Notes: generated from the sequence alone by a model not told the origin. A stretch of DNA of 64,000 nt from Liolophura sinensis (GCF_032854445.1 NC_088299.1:16921608-16985607), one strand, 5' to 3'; counted from the stretch's first letter, positions 27,314 through 40,825 are shown. Program-made: numbers and translations.

Positions 27314-28284
27314 GATTCTGGACGTTCTGGCCATATGTACTCAGAGGAGAATTATACTTACCGGTATTGTCAAACTTAAGAAACTTAGAGTGGAGGCGTT
27401 TAATGAAATAACCTTAACACGCACGTTTTGGCAACTTGTCTTGATGTCTTGACACATAAGACACATTGTCTTGACAAATAATACTTTTGGCACCTCGTCA
27501 CGTAAGACATTGGGCCTGACGCTGGTATCGTGGCCAGTGTGCAATAGCAGCTGATGTTTATGTGCCTGATGTTTGTGCTTGTCACGGTCAGTCTTGGAAG
27601 CCCATATACTCACCACGGGTACCTGGGGTAATTTAGACTGAGTGGATTACTAGCATTACCAACCAGAATTTATTACACTCTACATAGCCACAGCTTCCTT
27701 CTCATGCAGCTATAATTACTAATCATTACTATATAGTGCTAATCAGACCGGTGCTATGGTCTGCACTCCCACATTGTACAAGCCCCGATACCAATAAAGT
27801 CATAATTTATGTCAATCACGCATGGTGAGTGTGGAATATGCGTTCCCGATGGAAGTCTCTGGGTTTAACGTAATTAGTTTAAGTGTAACTGGCTTCAGGC
27901 CTTATAGATAAATGTGAATCAAACTAGGCTCTACGGCTCGTGTACAATTCAAGGAATGTAAGCGTTCTCAAGTAAATGGTAAGAAAATTTAACACGTAAT
28001 TTAATGAATGGAATTATATCCATAGTGTTACCACTATAATCGTGACGCTATTCTGCAATTAGCCCATATGTTGTATTGGCGTATTACACAAATGCCCGAT
28101 GTATATGGCTTTCAATCAGTAAGACTCGCGAAGAGCAGGTTCCATCCGGCCTTGGACAAGGAATTTGTAAATTTACCGTTCTGACTGTTTGTGGAGTCTT
28201 GGTGACAACTGGTGGCTAAGCACGTCTGGCCATTTGCGTAATCTAATGTTCGTTATAGACCTCTTGTGGAAGTTTGTTACTAAC

Positions 28285-28400
28285 TTTGCCAAAGGCCGAT
28301 GGTTTACTCCGGTTTTGTCCATCCATAACACTGACCGCCATCATATAAGTGAACAATTCTTGTTCGTGGCCTTAAGTAACAATGAATGAAATCAATCAGA
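28285..28400 (+). mobile_element. SINE family A-related fragment
   Basis: GATGGTTTACTCCGGTTTTG, CACTGACCGCCATCATATAA, GTGAACAATTCTTG, AATGAATGAAAT. It belongs to the same variant type as 25885-26085. Confidence 0.7.
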
Positions 28401-28496
28401 TCTTATATATACTTGGCATGAAAGACCATTAACAAGGTCAAAAATGCAGATCTGGGTTTGGATGCTACAAAAACAACGTTGGCTTATTCTTATATC

Positions 28497-28672
28497 TGAA
28501 ACTTCCTCTCCGGCCGTACGTGGGAAGGTAGCAACTTGCGGATGGTCGTGGGTTTCCACCGGGCTCTGCCTGATTTCCTCCCAACATAATGCTTGCCGCC
28601 GTCGTATAAGTGAAATATTCTTGAATACGGCGTAAAACACCAATCAAATAAATAAATTAATAAATATATTTA
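28497..28672 (+). mobile_element. SINE family A copy
   Basis: A well-preserved 5'-truncated copy: CGGCCGTACGTGGGAAGGT, CGGATGGTCGTGGGTTTCC, GCCGCCGTCGTATAAGTG, CGGCGTAAAACACCAATC and an AAATAAATAAATT tail. It accounts for the similar short ORFs on both strands here and at 14.6 kb. Confidence 0.92.
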
Positions 28673-31084
28673 AAAAATACAAGGCGGCTTCTCAATCCAC
28701 TAATATTAACCTACTTGTAAATTGATGCTGATATTAACTTCCTAGTCAGTGATTTCTGAGGATCAACAGCTCGAGATATCAGAAGATTAACGGCTTTGCG
28801 TCACGTGCACAGTAGCCAATTCAGACTATAAGAATAGTGACGTAAATACATCGTCATAAACATGTCAACTGACACATTCAAACGGAACGTGACCGGAATT
28901 CACAGCTTACGCTTAACCCGTATTGCCTGCCCACACGTAATGAGCATGAGAAGTTTCCAGTTCTGTTTTAACTTCGTCAACAACAGCTTTGCCAAATTCC
29001 CGTCACGAAGCACTGATAATATACTCATAATATATTCAGTTCAGTAGCCAACTATTATACGTTGAATTCACCCCTTACATGTCAAGATATATCCACATAA
29101 CAAGCCATTTATCCAAACTCAAAAACCTCGGTGCCGGGTTGATTTCTTATAGAATCCATTGATGCATGTATACCTCTTTCTGACACATTATCTGTCGAAA
29201 TGCGTTTTCTTACAGCACATATAAGCCTATATATGTGTTTTAATGTACCCAATGACCAGAACTACAGGTACTGCACAAGACAAATACAGGTATATACGTT
29301 AATACAAAACGCGAAGAATGTACAGTCACGGGTGAACAATACCAAAAGACGCATTACACACATACATTGCTTTCTTTATTGACAAATTTCCAACTGGTTC
29401 AAGTGTATTAAAGTCACATTCACGAGGGGCGATTTGTCGTAAGGTCTTGCAGAATTCGACGAAATCGTAGGCAATGAACTGTCGACCGATTACTGACCAA
29501 ATCTTATGACATGAAGTTTGCCCTATTTATATTCAACGAGACGTTACGACATATCGCACCGGGCGAAACAGGCACGGTATCTCTAAAAATTCTTCAAGTA
29601 CAGGCACTTTCAAAGAAATTTTTCAGTGTTTTTTTCGCTTGAAACGCCTACTTCTTTATTTCACTTTGTAAGTTTTGCCATAGTTTTGAACAAAGGTGAC
29701 CAGAAGCCACAAAAGTTAATTTGGGTACGTTTGGTTTTATGCTATTTGATTTGACTTATTCACCAAATAAAATCAAATCAAATAAAACCACCCAAAATTA
29801 GGCCACCCAGTATCTGTCATGTACCATACCAGTTAGGGTTCAATACCGACCGCTGAGAAAATAGAAAACTTCTCTGTGACAGGAGTGTTAATCTTGTGTG
29901 TCACCTATCAGATAGCCGCGTGCCGGTGGGGATATATGACCCCTAGCTTTCCCAAAACAGGACCCTGTTGTGACCATCACATGGGCGGACTGGACTCGTC
30001 ACAGCCTGTTATCAACCCACACTGACCACTGGAATTATGATGTGTTTCACGATACTTGACCCCGAGATTAATAAACAGTTTAGTTGGGGCTGGGGTCGGG
30101 GTATTTATATCGGGAATAAACAGGTTAAAGCTTGAGGTGGTCACACGAGTTGGGGTTACAGTGTCAGTTCTCAGCGAGGGGTGGGGTTAAACTAAGGCCC
30201 CCCAGTTGGGGCGAGCGGCGAAAACCTGGTCACTGGTCAAGCATATAATACCCCCGCTTATAGATCACAGGTATACCGGTTCTTTCAACATCAGCCATCC
30301 CTTTATATATCGAATATGTTTATATGACTTCTTTTGTGGGAACAAACTATATAGAATCGATACCACGCATGCATGGCCAACAATAGGTTCCTAATTCCAA
30401 AAAAGAGGACATACTTATAATCGACTCTACTCATCATTATTCATGCACACGTGAAACACACTGCTGAGCTTGACAAAAAACACAACAGCACACGTACTGT
30501 ACTGTATTGACGTATGGTATATACATGTGGTATGAGGTAAAACATGTATGTGTATAACTGTTGAGCCTGACAACACAGGTAAGAACAATCCAACCAGGAG
30601 GCTTCATCTCAAATAGCATCAAGATGGTCTGCCATTGAAACCAAACTTCCAGTGATGGGCTCTTATAGACATTTAACTAAATATCCGATTGGGTTCACAA
30701 ACCAACACTGAAGAATGTATAATACAATGTGGACGCGACCACGGGCCCAGCAACTTATAACCGATGAAAGGGGCCTACAATTCGGTATATTTTGGTTTTA
30801 TCAAGTAGAAACAACCTACATGTGCAAAGTTGAAAACCTTATTTTCACTATAAACCGCGTCACAAAAGTATTTGCAGAAAGGCGATAAGGCGTTTAAACA
30901 GATATTGGCATGAACAGGAAGTCAAAGCAGAAACTCTTCCCAACATGATAACGTTGGTTTTGGGTGGTTCTGCCTCGCATTTTTGCCTCGCCTTTTCATT
31001 GTTTCGTCCTTTCGCATTTTTTTGGACAAAATAATGAGTAGAAAGGACGAGAGCACGCATGGCCGTTATCGGCTTTCATAGGTT

Positions 31085-31165
31085 TGCGCCGTGTACTCCT
31101 GTTTCCAGCCCCCATAAATTTGGCAGACGCCGTATAAGTAAAAGCACCAATAAATAAATATGTCC
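31085..31165 (+). mobile_element. SINE family A remnant
   Basis: Fragments CCCCATAAATTTGGC, GACGCCGTATAAGTAAA and GCACCAATAAATAAATA. It is internally deleted relative to other copies. Confidence 0.6.
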
Positions 31166-33564
31166 CTGTTAGGAGTTGTGCCTTGAGCCTAAAACCCCAC
31201 TGTTTCATTGCCACCTTGAACCTCGTGTTTTGTGGTCTTGATGAAGCATCGATTTGATTCATTCATTGTGTGTCACTCTCAATTCAACAGTTCACGTGAA
31301 TTAGAGCTTATCGACCAGATATGGTGAGCTAAAAAATTGTCATGTTCATGAAATTCCGCTCATTATCAGGACACGTGACTAAAACCGCATTAAGACGTGA
31401 CCAAGCAGTGCAAATCGACCGGAAGTGACTCTGCTAGTTCCGCCGCGGGGCGTCTTATCTAGCGAAATGATTACATCGATTTCACTTTGGTAGTTATCAC
31501 CGCTAAATGGCAGATTTGATAGCGTTAATAAAGAAATCAATACCCAAATGCATGTTTACAAGGAATAATTCTTTTCAAGTTGTAACGAATGACAAAAAGT
31601 ACCTTCCGGTACCGGAAAATTGGTTCATCATGAGGAATTTTATTTGACCATTTCGAAGGTGAGTCCACGTGCAATTATTTTGATTTATCACAGTGTACAA
31701 TGTAAAACCCCATGAAATATATGAGATTCAAGAAATGAAACTGTTACATGCGTGGAGAAGCATGCATATTATGAATCTTCCTGGCACATGATGAGGGGCT
31801 ATCATAAAGTATTTCTCAAGCTATGTGTTATATAAGTAGCACTAAACGCAGATGATGTCTGAACGACGGCTGATAATTGGTTCGGTGAAGATTCTTAGAC
31901 CACTGCTAAGTCCTTTCTCTAATGGCCACAGTCCTTTCATCCAGGCATTCCCGAGCTTTTCCGACCATTGGACTGATCAGAAGTGATGTTGTGGAGGCGT
32001 TAAGATTGTCATCACCCCCCCCCCCCCCCCACCACCACCCAAACCCACCCACCCACCACCACCTTCCACACACACACAAACCAACTCTTCGTCAGCTGGA
32101 GTGTGGAGCCAGTTCCAATTTGGTTCGCCGTCATCAGTGCCAAGGTCAGCAGTGCTTGAGTAATGAAATAACGCTTTTAAGTTCTATTGATTCTTCTCGA
32201 ATGGAGATGCATAGCAGCCTATAGTTGCCCCTTCCCCTTCCCCCTTTTTCCCCCGGGGCTTGTCTCTACAAACAGGTGTTAAAACTGCTGGAATCCCTGA
32301 CTTGACCGATTCCTTCACGAGTCGGTGGTCCCTGTACTGACAGATAGACACCATTGATCCACCTTCCCCATGCCGGAGAATCTGGTCACGAATCTTACAA
32401 TCTCGCATAGCTTAAGGCATTAGGTCACCAGCTCAAAACTATTTGCATAGACCTTATTTACAAATAGTCAATGAATTCAGAAATCTCGACATTTTCAAGA
32501 AGGACAATGGAGCGCTTGCTTGTTGAAGGGCAATGGAGAGTCCATGTTTAGCTGAATACATGATATTCGTCACACATAACTCAAATTATAACAATAAATT
32601 GCTGAATATCTTTCCTTTAAAGACTATAGTAGTGTGTCTTATATACTATATTTTAGTTGACGGCTGGTATACAAATGTCTGTTTCGATGCAAAGATTCTA
32701 GATGTTATAAATGAACCCCAAAAATCACGCTATATACAAAAAAGTTATTAACAAATCAAGTTTTGTTGATGATATAAAAACTCGATTTTTCAAAAGAACG
32801 CCTGTTGTTACAAATGCAAAGGCTTTGGGTAACATGTGAAGACACAAGGTCACACAATTGCTGCTATTAAATTTGGGCAAACATACATGTAGCACGTTAC
32901 TATAAACTTCGGCCAACTGTCATGCATTTCTTACCAAGAGCCGAATGAGTTTCTCTGAGTGAAGAAAGTCAAGTTTTCTTGATAGCCTCTGGGAAATAAA
33001 CGCTTTTCAATAGCTTCTGACTTAGTCCAGGTTTAACCACGTGTGCCAGTGTTAGATGTCCTTTTTCAGATACACACGAGCCAAATTGGCAGGAGAGACC
33101 CACTTAACTACGACCAGAATTGCGAATTCGATCCAGTCGACAGAGAAAGACCCGTATTTATTTACAATCGCCTTATCTCCCAATGGTCTTTCGCCTTTAA
33201 GAAGGCAATGAATGCCAGCAATGCTGTCCACAGACGAGTAATTGGTCAAAAGGTTTCTCCCGGAATTGTCCATATATAGGTGAGAGAAAGTTGATTGCTC
33301 TGGTGTCCTGTAATCCTGGCCGTAGGCAGGCACTTTTAGACTTGTCTTACTGCATTGCGGATTCCTTTGGTTGGAAGTATTCGCTCCCTATTGATTTCTT
33401 CAACACACCTCTTGTTGGTATTATAGTATCGTGGAGACATTGATTTACAATCTGTGTCATGACAACCTAAATTTCCAGAACGTTCTGAAGTACGTCATTT
33501 CCACGGCAACGGCGTGTGACCTAAGTTGTAAAGGCGAGTAACGTTCGGGCTACGGCCGACTTGA

Positions 33565-33886
33565 GTGAGTGCGAGTGGTTAACGTCGCTGTTAACAATTT
33601 TTCACTCATATGACGACGAAGGAATCCTTAGAGTGCAAGTAATGTGCCTCTTTGTTTCAGGACGAATTTCCACCGCTCTTTTGTCACTGAGACGCCTTAT
33701 CGAAGGCAAGTAAGCAGCACCGCACGAGCCATTATACTGATACGGGTCAAAAAGTCGTTGCACTATCCCCTTCATGCTGAAAGCTAAGCGAGGAAGTTAC
33801 AAATTCCTCTTTTAAGGTCTTAGGTGTGACTCGACCCAGGATTGACCCTGAATCTACCGCGAAGCGGACACTCTACCAACTGTGCT
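33565..33886 (-). mobile_element. SINE family B, near full length, with 12-bp target-site duplication
   Basis: On the minus strand it begins with a tRNA-like head (A box near CAGTTGGTAGAGTG, B box near GGGTCAATCCT, about 33830-33886). A body shared with 14155-14354 follows, then a 3' end containing GGTTAACGTCGCTG. The element is flanked by identical 12-bp direct repeats CGGCCGACTTGA at 33553-33564 and 33887-33898. The right repeat abuts the head and could partly be element sequence, so the duplication may be slightly shorter. Confidence 0.85.
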
Positions 33887-35814
33887 CGGCCGACTTGAAG
33901 GTACAGGATTGTAGACCTACTTACAAGTCTTACTACCATTTACAGAAATTAATAAAAAGCGTTTTATTGCGAAACATTCGTGAGGCACACTTTGAAACGT
34001 GACATAAAGTAATTAGACCCACACACATATGCTTGCAATGTCCTGATAATGGTTTGTTCAAACATCATCAATTAGGAGCACAAAATCTCCCAAATAACTA
34101 CAAAATTGAAAGTAAAGAAAAATCTGCAACGTTTTTCACGCGAAAAATTAAGATTCCATTAAACTATAGGCAACATAAAAAGCTCATAGTTAGGATAAAT
34201 GTAAAATTTTATATTTTATCTATTTCATTTTACAACTGTTATGTGTTGTTAAAGTTATCTGTATAATAACTGAAAATAACTGAATGGTAAAATAAGTGCA
34301 CCCAATATACAAATCAGCTGGGTAGACATTCGATGGTCCTGCTGATGTAATATAAGCCTAGTAAAAGACAGTCTGTTGTGACTTTTTCATGCTGATAAGG
34401 TAAAGAGGGTTCACAAAGGCGATTCTATATATAGCCACTAAAGACCATACCGTAAAACCGATTATTTGAGCACCCCTGATCATTATTGGAACTACACGCA
34501 TGGTAGCACCAGCATCCACATGTGGCAAATTGCCTGTCCAACCTATAATTGATCAGCCCCCTTGACCATGAAGCCAAACCTTGACAATTTTGGGCGATTA
34601 TCTATAAATAAGGGAAGATAATTCTTCTGCCACTTAAAATACGCGGTTTCGTTAAGGGGCAATGGCAGAAAATCTGTACTTTTAAATTCAAAACGCCTTT
34701 ATTGGTCCATTCCAACTTGAAGGCCTGGGGTCGGTTGCTCAAAACTGTACATTAAATATGAACTAAATCTGTTGCTCTTGTACTTTGGTTTGGAACAACT
34801 ACATTGGCGGCTGAATTTGGCTAAAATCTTAAACATAAAATATGACTTACTATCAATATTAGTCAATAGATTTTCGAACAACTGGGCCGAGGTCACTAAG
34901 AAATGAATGACTGGGTCTTGCCCCTAACTTTGATCATGGATTTGTGTATATGTAGTTCTACAACTGTGCTACAGCACAATTTGGGTAAAATTTCATTTTA
35001 TTGAAAAAAGGAAACCTTTATAATATTACCTGTAAAATATTACCTTTCCATTTTAGGGGCTTGGAAGCTCCTTCTATTCAAAACGCGCATCGAACATAGT
35101 ATCAAGACGCCACCAAAACAGCACAGGCCTGGCTGCTGTTTGTCGTAACCAACGCGCATCGCTTTTCGCCAAGTACTTGGCAAAGTAAGTGTCGGTTGCT
35201 AGCGACAGCTGGATTCGACCCAGCGACCTTATTGTGAAGGATCTTTGTCTACATATCCGGGAACTGAAAAACACACATGTATGTAACTTGGTTTTGAGAC
35301 GAACCAGCGATCAAATAATCGACGTATTCAATGTAGTTGAAAAACACTTGGCATTTCAAGTCGCTAAATCTCAGAGTATCGCGGACAAATCGATATAGAT
35401 TTCTACCAAGAATAGAGCCTTTGTGAAATTTTATAGTGACCAGCTATATCGAGGATGATTACCGTTCGATAAATATGGGGTTGATTTCAACGATGTTATG
35501 TGTAGAAACGATTAGCTTGGTTGATTTACTCTCTTTTTCTGTCTCCTGCAGTAAACGAAACTGTTCTGTAAAGATCACAAAAGATCAGACTCACAGACTT
35601 TTTCACTTGTACGATGGGAGCAAGGTTTATAGGTTTTAGGAAATCGGAGTACTGGGAAAAAACACCGATGTCCAGTGAATCACCGATCTAAACAGTAATA
35701 TACTTGGCCTGGCTTGGAACATGCTTTGCATTCTTTATACAAACATCTAATTTCTCTCGCTGGCCACACTGCATGGTGTTTTCCCTTAGAATGGCTGACC
35801 TATGACCTATAAAA

Positions 35815-35952
35815 CTGCGGCTTTAAGCCAGGAAGTTTGTCAGAAGCTTGTCGATGGCCGTTCGGGGATTTCTGTCGGGTAGTTCTCCATTATATAAGCT
35901 AAATGTTCTTAAGTATGGGCGTAATAAACCAATAAACCATAGAAATAAATGA
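35815..35952 (+). mobile_element. SINE family A, diverged copy
   Basis: TTTAAGCCAGGAAG, GATGGCCGTTCGGGGATTTC, CATTATATAAGCTAAATGTT, TATGGGCGTAATAAACC and AAATAAATGAG align with the family A 3' half with many substitutions. Confidence 0.65.
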
Positions 35953-36749
35953 GTAAAACAAAAACAAGATTGTATGCGTCTTGGCAGGGGCCCTTACATC
36001 ACAACTTACCAGTATATACGTTAACAGATCTACACAAGACTCTGGTGTAACCCACCGGGCACGCGCCAATGTGTACTAAGCTCAGTCTTGTTACATATAC
36101 AAGTATCAATTGATCTGAAGCCGAGCTGGTACATATATTCGTATTGAGTTACAAACACGGAATGCCAAAAGTATACCCAAATAAAATTCAAACAGATGAC
36201 ATTTGAACCTGTTCAGCTTTCATAACGTTGCTATGCGTAACAACGCCCACAGTCACCTTTTTATTGTCTATTCTTTTGAGTGGCCTTTCCAACTGTCCCG
36301 AACACCGTCCCATATACAGGGGGTGGGGCGTTGACACAGCTGGTGTAACATAAATACACAGACAAATAAATGTCGTCCTATAGGTGTATTTCAGGCTGGA
36401 TATGATGCAAAGGCTTACGCCACACCCACGTCAATGTGCACCAACTGTGCAGGAACTATATTTGTCTCCACCATAGGACATTACACAAAAACACTAACCT
36501 ACTTATATATAATAGCATCAGGGTAAGATGGAGGTTTGTGTCAAAGTTTGGAACAAATTAGATGAATAGTGCAGTATCGGTGAGCAGATATCAATATATG
36601 CTGGTTTTCACTTCAGTCAAAATTTGGAAAACCATTTTAGCGCTTATATGTGGACCATATCTGTCGAAATTAGGTGGATTTAGCAAGTGACAAGATAAGA
36701 CAAGGCTGTCGCAATTTCCACTCTTTGAACCCTACACTATGAATAAAAA

Positions 36750-37275
36750 TTACAAACTGTGATGTAGATGTACATGTATATAACTCGAACTGTACAAACT
36801 GTGATGTATATGTACATGTATATAACTCGAATTGTACAAACTGTGATGTAGATGTACATGTATATAACTCGAACTGTACAAACTGTGATGTAGATGTACA
36901 TGTATATAACTCGAATTGTACAAACTGTGATGTAGATGTACATGTATATAACTCGAATTGTACAAACTGTGATGTATATGTACATGTATATAACTCGAAC
37001 TGTACAAACTGTGATGTAGATGTACATGTATATAACTCGAACTGTACAAACTGTGATGTAGATGTACATGTATATAACTCGAACTGTACAAACTGTGATG
37101 TAGATGTACATGTATATAACTCGAACTGTACAAACTGTGATGTATATGTACATGTATATAACTCGAATTGTACAAACTGTGATGTAGATGTACATGTATA
37201 TAACTCGAACTGTACAAACTGTGATGTATATGTAGATGTATATAACTCGAACTGTACAAACTGTGATGTATAAAG
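36750..37275. repeat. 42-bp minisatellite, 12.5 copies
   Basis: The unit is AACTCGAACTGTACAAACTG followed by TGATGTAGATGTACATGTATAT. Only two positions vary among most units (GTAG/GTAT and CGAAC/CGAAT), so the array is young or homogenised. With a unit of 14 codons and no stop in any minus frame, it yields three overlapping spurious ORFs of 152-217 residues. Confidence 0.97.
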
Positions 37276-40264
37276 GATTAGTGCTTGTCGGATATCACAC
37301 CTCATCTGATGTGGACACATCACAGATGACTATATGCATAGCAATGTGTAGGCGTATACTACGCTTAATAAATACGACATGCCCTGAAGAAAGTTTTTCT
37401 GACTGGTGTTTTTTACGCTGTGCTCTAGAATATTCCAGAAGAAAGACAGCGTATATTCTTTACACAGCTCTATACACTTCTGTTCGCAAAGTCTCAGTAA
37501 ACATATACACACGGCCTATAAGTAGTATTTGGTACTATAGCCCGATCTGAGCTCAGGTGGTAGCAGAAATATGTCCTCCGTCGTTGGAGTCAAGATGACA
37601 ACATGGTGACATGCACAGATGGTGCGTCTCACTTGCCTTTTTTATCCGAACATAAATGTTAATTGCCTATATCGCCTGTATGACAGTAGGCATAATAGCA
37701 GTTTTTTTACACATTGGGTAAATTTTCCAATCTTAGACTCAAAACATAGAAATGTTACCAATTAACACCTAGGCAGCATCTTAAGAGTTAAGCCGTGTCT
37801 CCTATCTCTCAGCATGCAGTGAGCTGTTCCAAAAGTATTAAGTCAAGGGTATTCCAGAGTCTAGAAATCCCACACAATACTAGTAGTTCCCCACACTGTA
37901 GTATTCGCAGTCAAGCTATTCGGTTGTATATTCTAAATTTTAAAATCAGTGTACAACATTCGTATTGCCTATCCATATCGACTGATCGTTCACTGTGCAT
38001 TAACTGCGCTTCCACCCAACAGATCTGCTTAAGCTTGGACTTAAATACGACCTTGTGAAAAGTATCACTGTTGAGCTGAAAATGGAGCTTTGCCATTTTG
38101 ATATGGTGCAGGTTCCAAATTCAGTATACTCAGATACAGTATTTGACTATGGAAATATTATGAGACAAATAACACTTTAGCCTTTGTCTCTATCGAATGT
38201 TAATGTTAAAAAAAAAAAACAAAAAACAAAAAGAAGACCCAGGAACAGCTTCAATCTGGGAAAGACGCATTATGAGTACACTGACGCCACAGTTAATGTC
38301 AAACACAGGCTCTATGTATAGAGCGTTTAGAGCAGATGTGGTTTTGGCATCCATGTGTTTTGTTTCGGCACACTGAAACCATAGATGGCGCAGAAAAACC
38401 GACTCAAGATGAAAGATAAAGTAAATAACACGATGTTAGTTAGACCATTGTTAAGTAGAAAGATCTGAACATGCTCTTTAACGTGATACCCTTCTGTGGG
38501 GTAACAACGCTTGAAGACACCCAGACTATGATTCGGTTTAGCCAATTACGTAACACATGACAGATGTGCAAGATTTTCCAGATTCCAAAATGTTACTTTT
38601 GACCTAATCAGACATTAATCTCAAGACAGACACGCGACGTCGTTTATACAGGACAATTGATGGCGCATCAGTACAGCCTTATATCGGTACCCAGCTGCAT
38701 GCGTGCAGTAAGATGGGGTAATACCAAGACGCCGCCACGTGACAAAGCAGCAGGAAATGGTGTTACTAACAGAAAACAGGAGCAGCCGTAGATTTATTTT
38801 TACTGCATGAAAAACAGCTTTTGGTAATAACTCGTGTAACTAGCATCATGTGCAGGACTGTGGTACATGTATATAGAGAACACAGCGCATCGCGGCTGGC
38901 ACATGGCGACAGAGGTAAACTCGGAACTGTATGTGTAGACTGATGTCAGAGTGGAAACGGACAAAACAGGGATACAAATATAGACAAGAGCGTGGGAAAA
39001 TGGAAGAATCGAACAGTACATGCAAGTCCACGGAATGAAAAAAATGCCAAATAAAAACAGGCTCAAACATGTACCAATGCAAAACTGACAGGCCACGGAG
39101 AGCATGCAGCTCCAAGATATGGACGTATCTATTTCGCGTGATGATGTTACAGGATGCGTCATGTCACAATTCTTTACCATTTACTTTAATACCCTGTATA
39201 AATTTTCCTGCAATAATTTAATAACATTCAACAAAACTATGCAGTTTTCATATAAGCGACAGTTCATTGTAACCACGCATGAAGCACGTTATAACATATA
39301 TAAAACCTGCGGATGGTCGTGAGTTCCCCCCACCCCCACCCCCACCCCCGAGCTCTGACCGGCTGCCTCTCAACATAATGCTGGCCGCCGTCGTATAACG
39401 GAAACATTCTACGTACGGCGTAAAACACCAATAAAATAAATAAATAAATATATAAGTAAATTACATATAAAGCTGGTCATATATAAGTTATCAGATAGTA
39501 TCTTAAATATTCACAACTTTAAGTCTTACTATTACCGTTACATGATTAAGTAGGCCTGGTAATTAGTTCGTTATGTTTGCAATCCAAGTTGACCAATTCT
39601 CTGTGTGGGACGTTGTCTTATGAGCTTAGGGGTTGTTTTCATGCACTAGGGAATTGCGCCTTATTTATATCTTACGATAAGTAGTGAATGGATCAACAGG
39701 CTAAGCTCTCTGCCGTGTTGCGGCCCGGATGGGTTATTGGATGACAATTTCGATAGGTGTATCTATAATTAGTAAGGTGAATAGCACTTAACGCCTGAGG
39801 GAGACTTTACAATACGTGCGTGTACATATGCCAGACCTCAGCACGTATAGATAGGTTTTCCAACCGATGGTCGACATGTTGACAGGAGTGAATCCCTCGG
39901 GGGCTAATTGACGTCAGAAAAACTAGCAACACGAAGATGGCTAATTTAAGATGTGACCTCTCGATGGTTGTGATGTTATTCTATACACTATTCTGTGGAA
40001 CTTTACCAAAAATAATAACACTACGCCAGTCGGCATCTTGGGTCTAAACAAGCTGGCGCGTTCACGCAAATCAAAACAGGATGTGTTTATTAACACTTAA
40101 CTCCAAATGGCGAAAGTTTTACCTTTAAAACACAGGGCAGGAACAGGGATGTTCTTTGTTCTTGTTTGACGATATCTCAATGAAGATCTGACATGTAGGT
40201 GGAAAGTTGATTACTCAGCAGAACAAAACTGATGTGAACGTTATGCAGTGGTTATCTTCTATAC
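37276..40264. other. Intergenic region, no gene recognised
   Basis: Unique sequence with one A-rich tract (about 38208-38235) and a SINE copy at 39.3 kb. The frames at 37795-38058 and 38800-39180 have no recognisable features beyond hydrophobic composition. Confidence 0.55.
39303..39455 (+). mobile_element. SINE family A copy with internal CCCCCA expansion
   Basis: ACCTGCGGATGGTCGTGAG, then (CCCCCA)n at about 39328-39350 where other copies have a short C run, then ATAATGCTGGCCGCCGTCG, GTACGGCGTAAAACACC and AAATAAATAAATA. The C-rich expansion is private to this copy. Confidence 0.9.
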
Positions 40265-40526
40265 ATATTTCGAGGGCCTCTGTGGCCGAGGTGTTTAGCG
40301 TGCCAGCGCGGTGCAATAACGCAAGAGCCTCTTACCAATGCGGTTGTTCTGAGTTCGAGTTCAGCTCATGCTGAATTCCTCTCAGGAAGGTTCTCTAGCA
40401 ACCTGAGGATGGTCGTAGGTTTCCCGCGGGCGCTGCCCGGTTTCCTTTCACTATTATATTGGCCGCCAGTAAGTGAAGTACTCTTGAGTACGGCGTAAAA
40501 CATCAATCAAATAAAAAAATAGGTGA
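40265..40526 (+). mobile_element. SINE family A, full-length copy with tRNA-like head
   Basis: The most complete family A copy. The tRNA-related head has an A box (GTGGCCGAGGTGTTTAGCG, about 40276) and a B box (GAGTTCGAGTTCAG, about 40351). The conserved central part (CCTGAGGATGGTCGTAGG) and 3' domain (GTACGGCGTAAAACATC) follow, then an A/T tail. This defines orientation and structure for the other copies: RNA polymerase III promoter at the 5' end, AAAT-rich 3' end. It forms the left arm of the foldback at 40341-40786. Confidence 0.92.
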
Positions 40527-40786
40527 ATAAAAATTGTGTGGATCAGGGGAGACATTCTGTGTTTCACACCAGTGTCTCCCCTGGTCCACACAATTTTTAT
40601 TCATCTATTTTTTTATTTGATTGATGTTTTACGCCGTACTCAAGAGTACTTCACTTACTGGCGGCCAGTATAATAGTGAAAGGAAACCGGGCAGCGCCCG
40701 CGGGAAACCTACGACCATCCTCAGGTTGCTAGAGAACCTTCCTGAGAGGAATTCAGCATGAGCTGAACTCGAACTCAGAACAACCG
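40341..40786. repeat. 446-bp near-perfect foldback of a SINE (214-bp arms, 18-nt loop)
   Basis: Left arm 40341-40554 and right arm 40573-40786 are reverse complements with three mismatches found by eye (CAGT/CAGC-type transitions in the SINE, in the AATAGGTG tail and in GGATCAGG). The loop is 40555-40572. The arms include the SINE B box, body, tail and about 25 bp of non-SINE sequence (TGTGTGGATCAGGGGAGACA) next to the loop, so the inversion copied flanking DNA as well. Confidence 0.97.
40573..40786 (-). mobile_element. SINE family A, inverted copy (right arm of foldback)
   Basis: The reverse complement of the SINE just to its left. It ends abruptly inside the head, at the position matching 40341, where AT-rich unrelated sequence begins. 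No target-site duplication is seen, which argues against an independent insertion. Confidence 0.9.
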
Positions 40787-40823
40787 TCATTATTAAAACA
40801 ATAATTAAATTAAATCAATTATA

Positions 40824-40825
<2 letters not shown>

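Larger units (their letters stand above)
27314..36740. other. Intergenic region, no gene recognised
   Basis: Mostly unique sequence with SINE copies, a C-rich tract (about 31996-32050) and an imperfect foldback at 29731-29788 (GATTTGA/TCAAATC arms). Frames such as 28862-29047, 31922-32224 and 33043-33279 were read and resemble nothing I know. The stretch 35045-35250 ends in a B-box-like GGTCGAATCC on the minus strand and may be another SINE remnant. Confidence 0.55.

Noticed and set aside
26643-27411. HLASGHIR repeat ORFs
   Set aside because: By-product of a 24-bp minisatellite with freely varying copies.
33043-33333. Overlapping 78- and 93-codon ORFs on opposite strands
   Set aside because: They look protein-like in composition, but no motif, splice context or family resemblance was seen on either strand.
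33790-33890. Functional tRNA gene on the minus strand
   Set aside because: A and B boxes are present, but the sequence continues into a dispersed repeat body with target-site duplications, so it is a SINE head. The heads at 40.3, 41.1 and 57.8 kb were rejected as tRNA genes for the same reason.
36670-37323. Three overlapping 152-217-codon ORFs (YTSQFVQFELYTCT-type repeats)
   Set aside because: All minus frames of a 42-bp minisatellite are open at once, which is a property of the unit and not of a gene.
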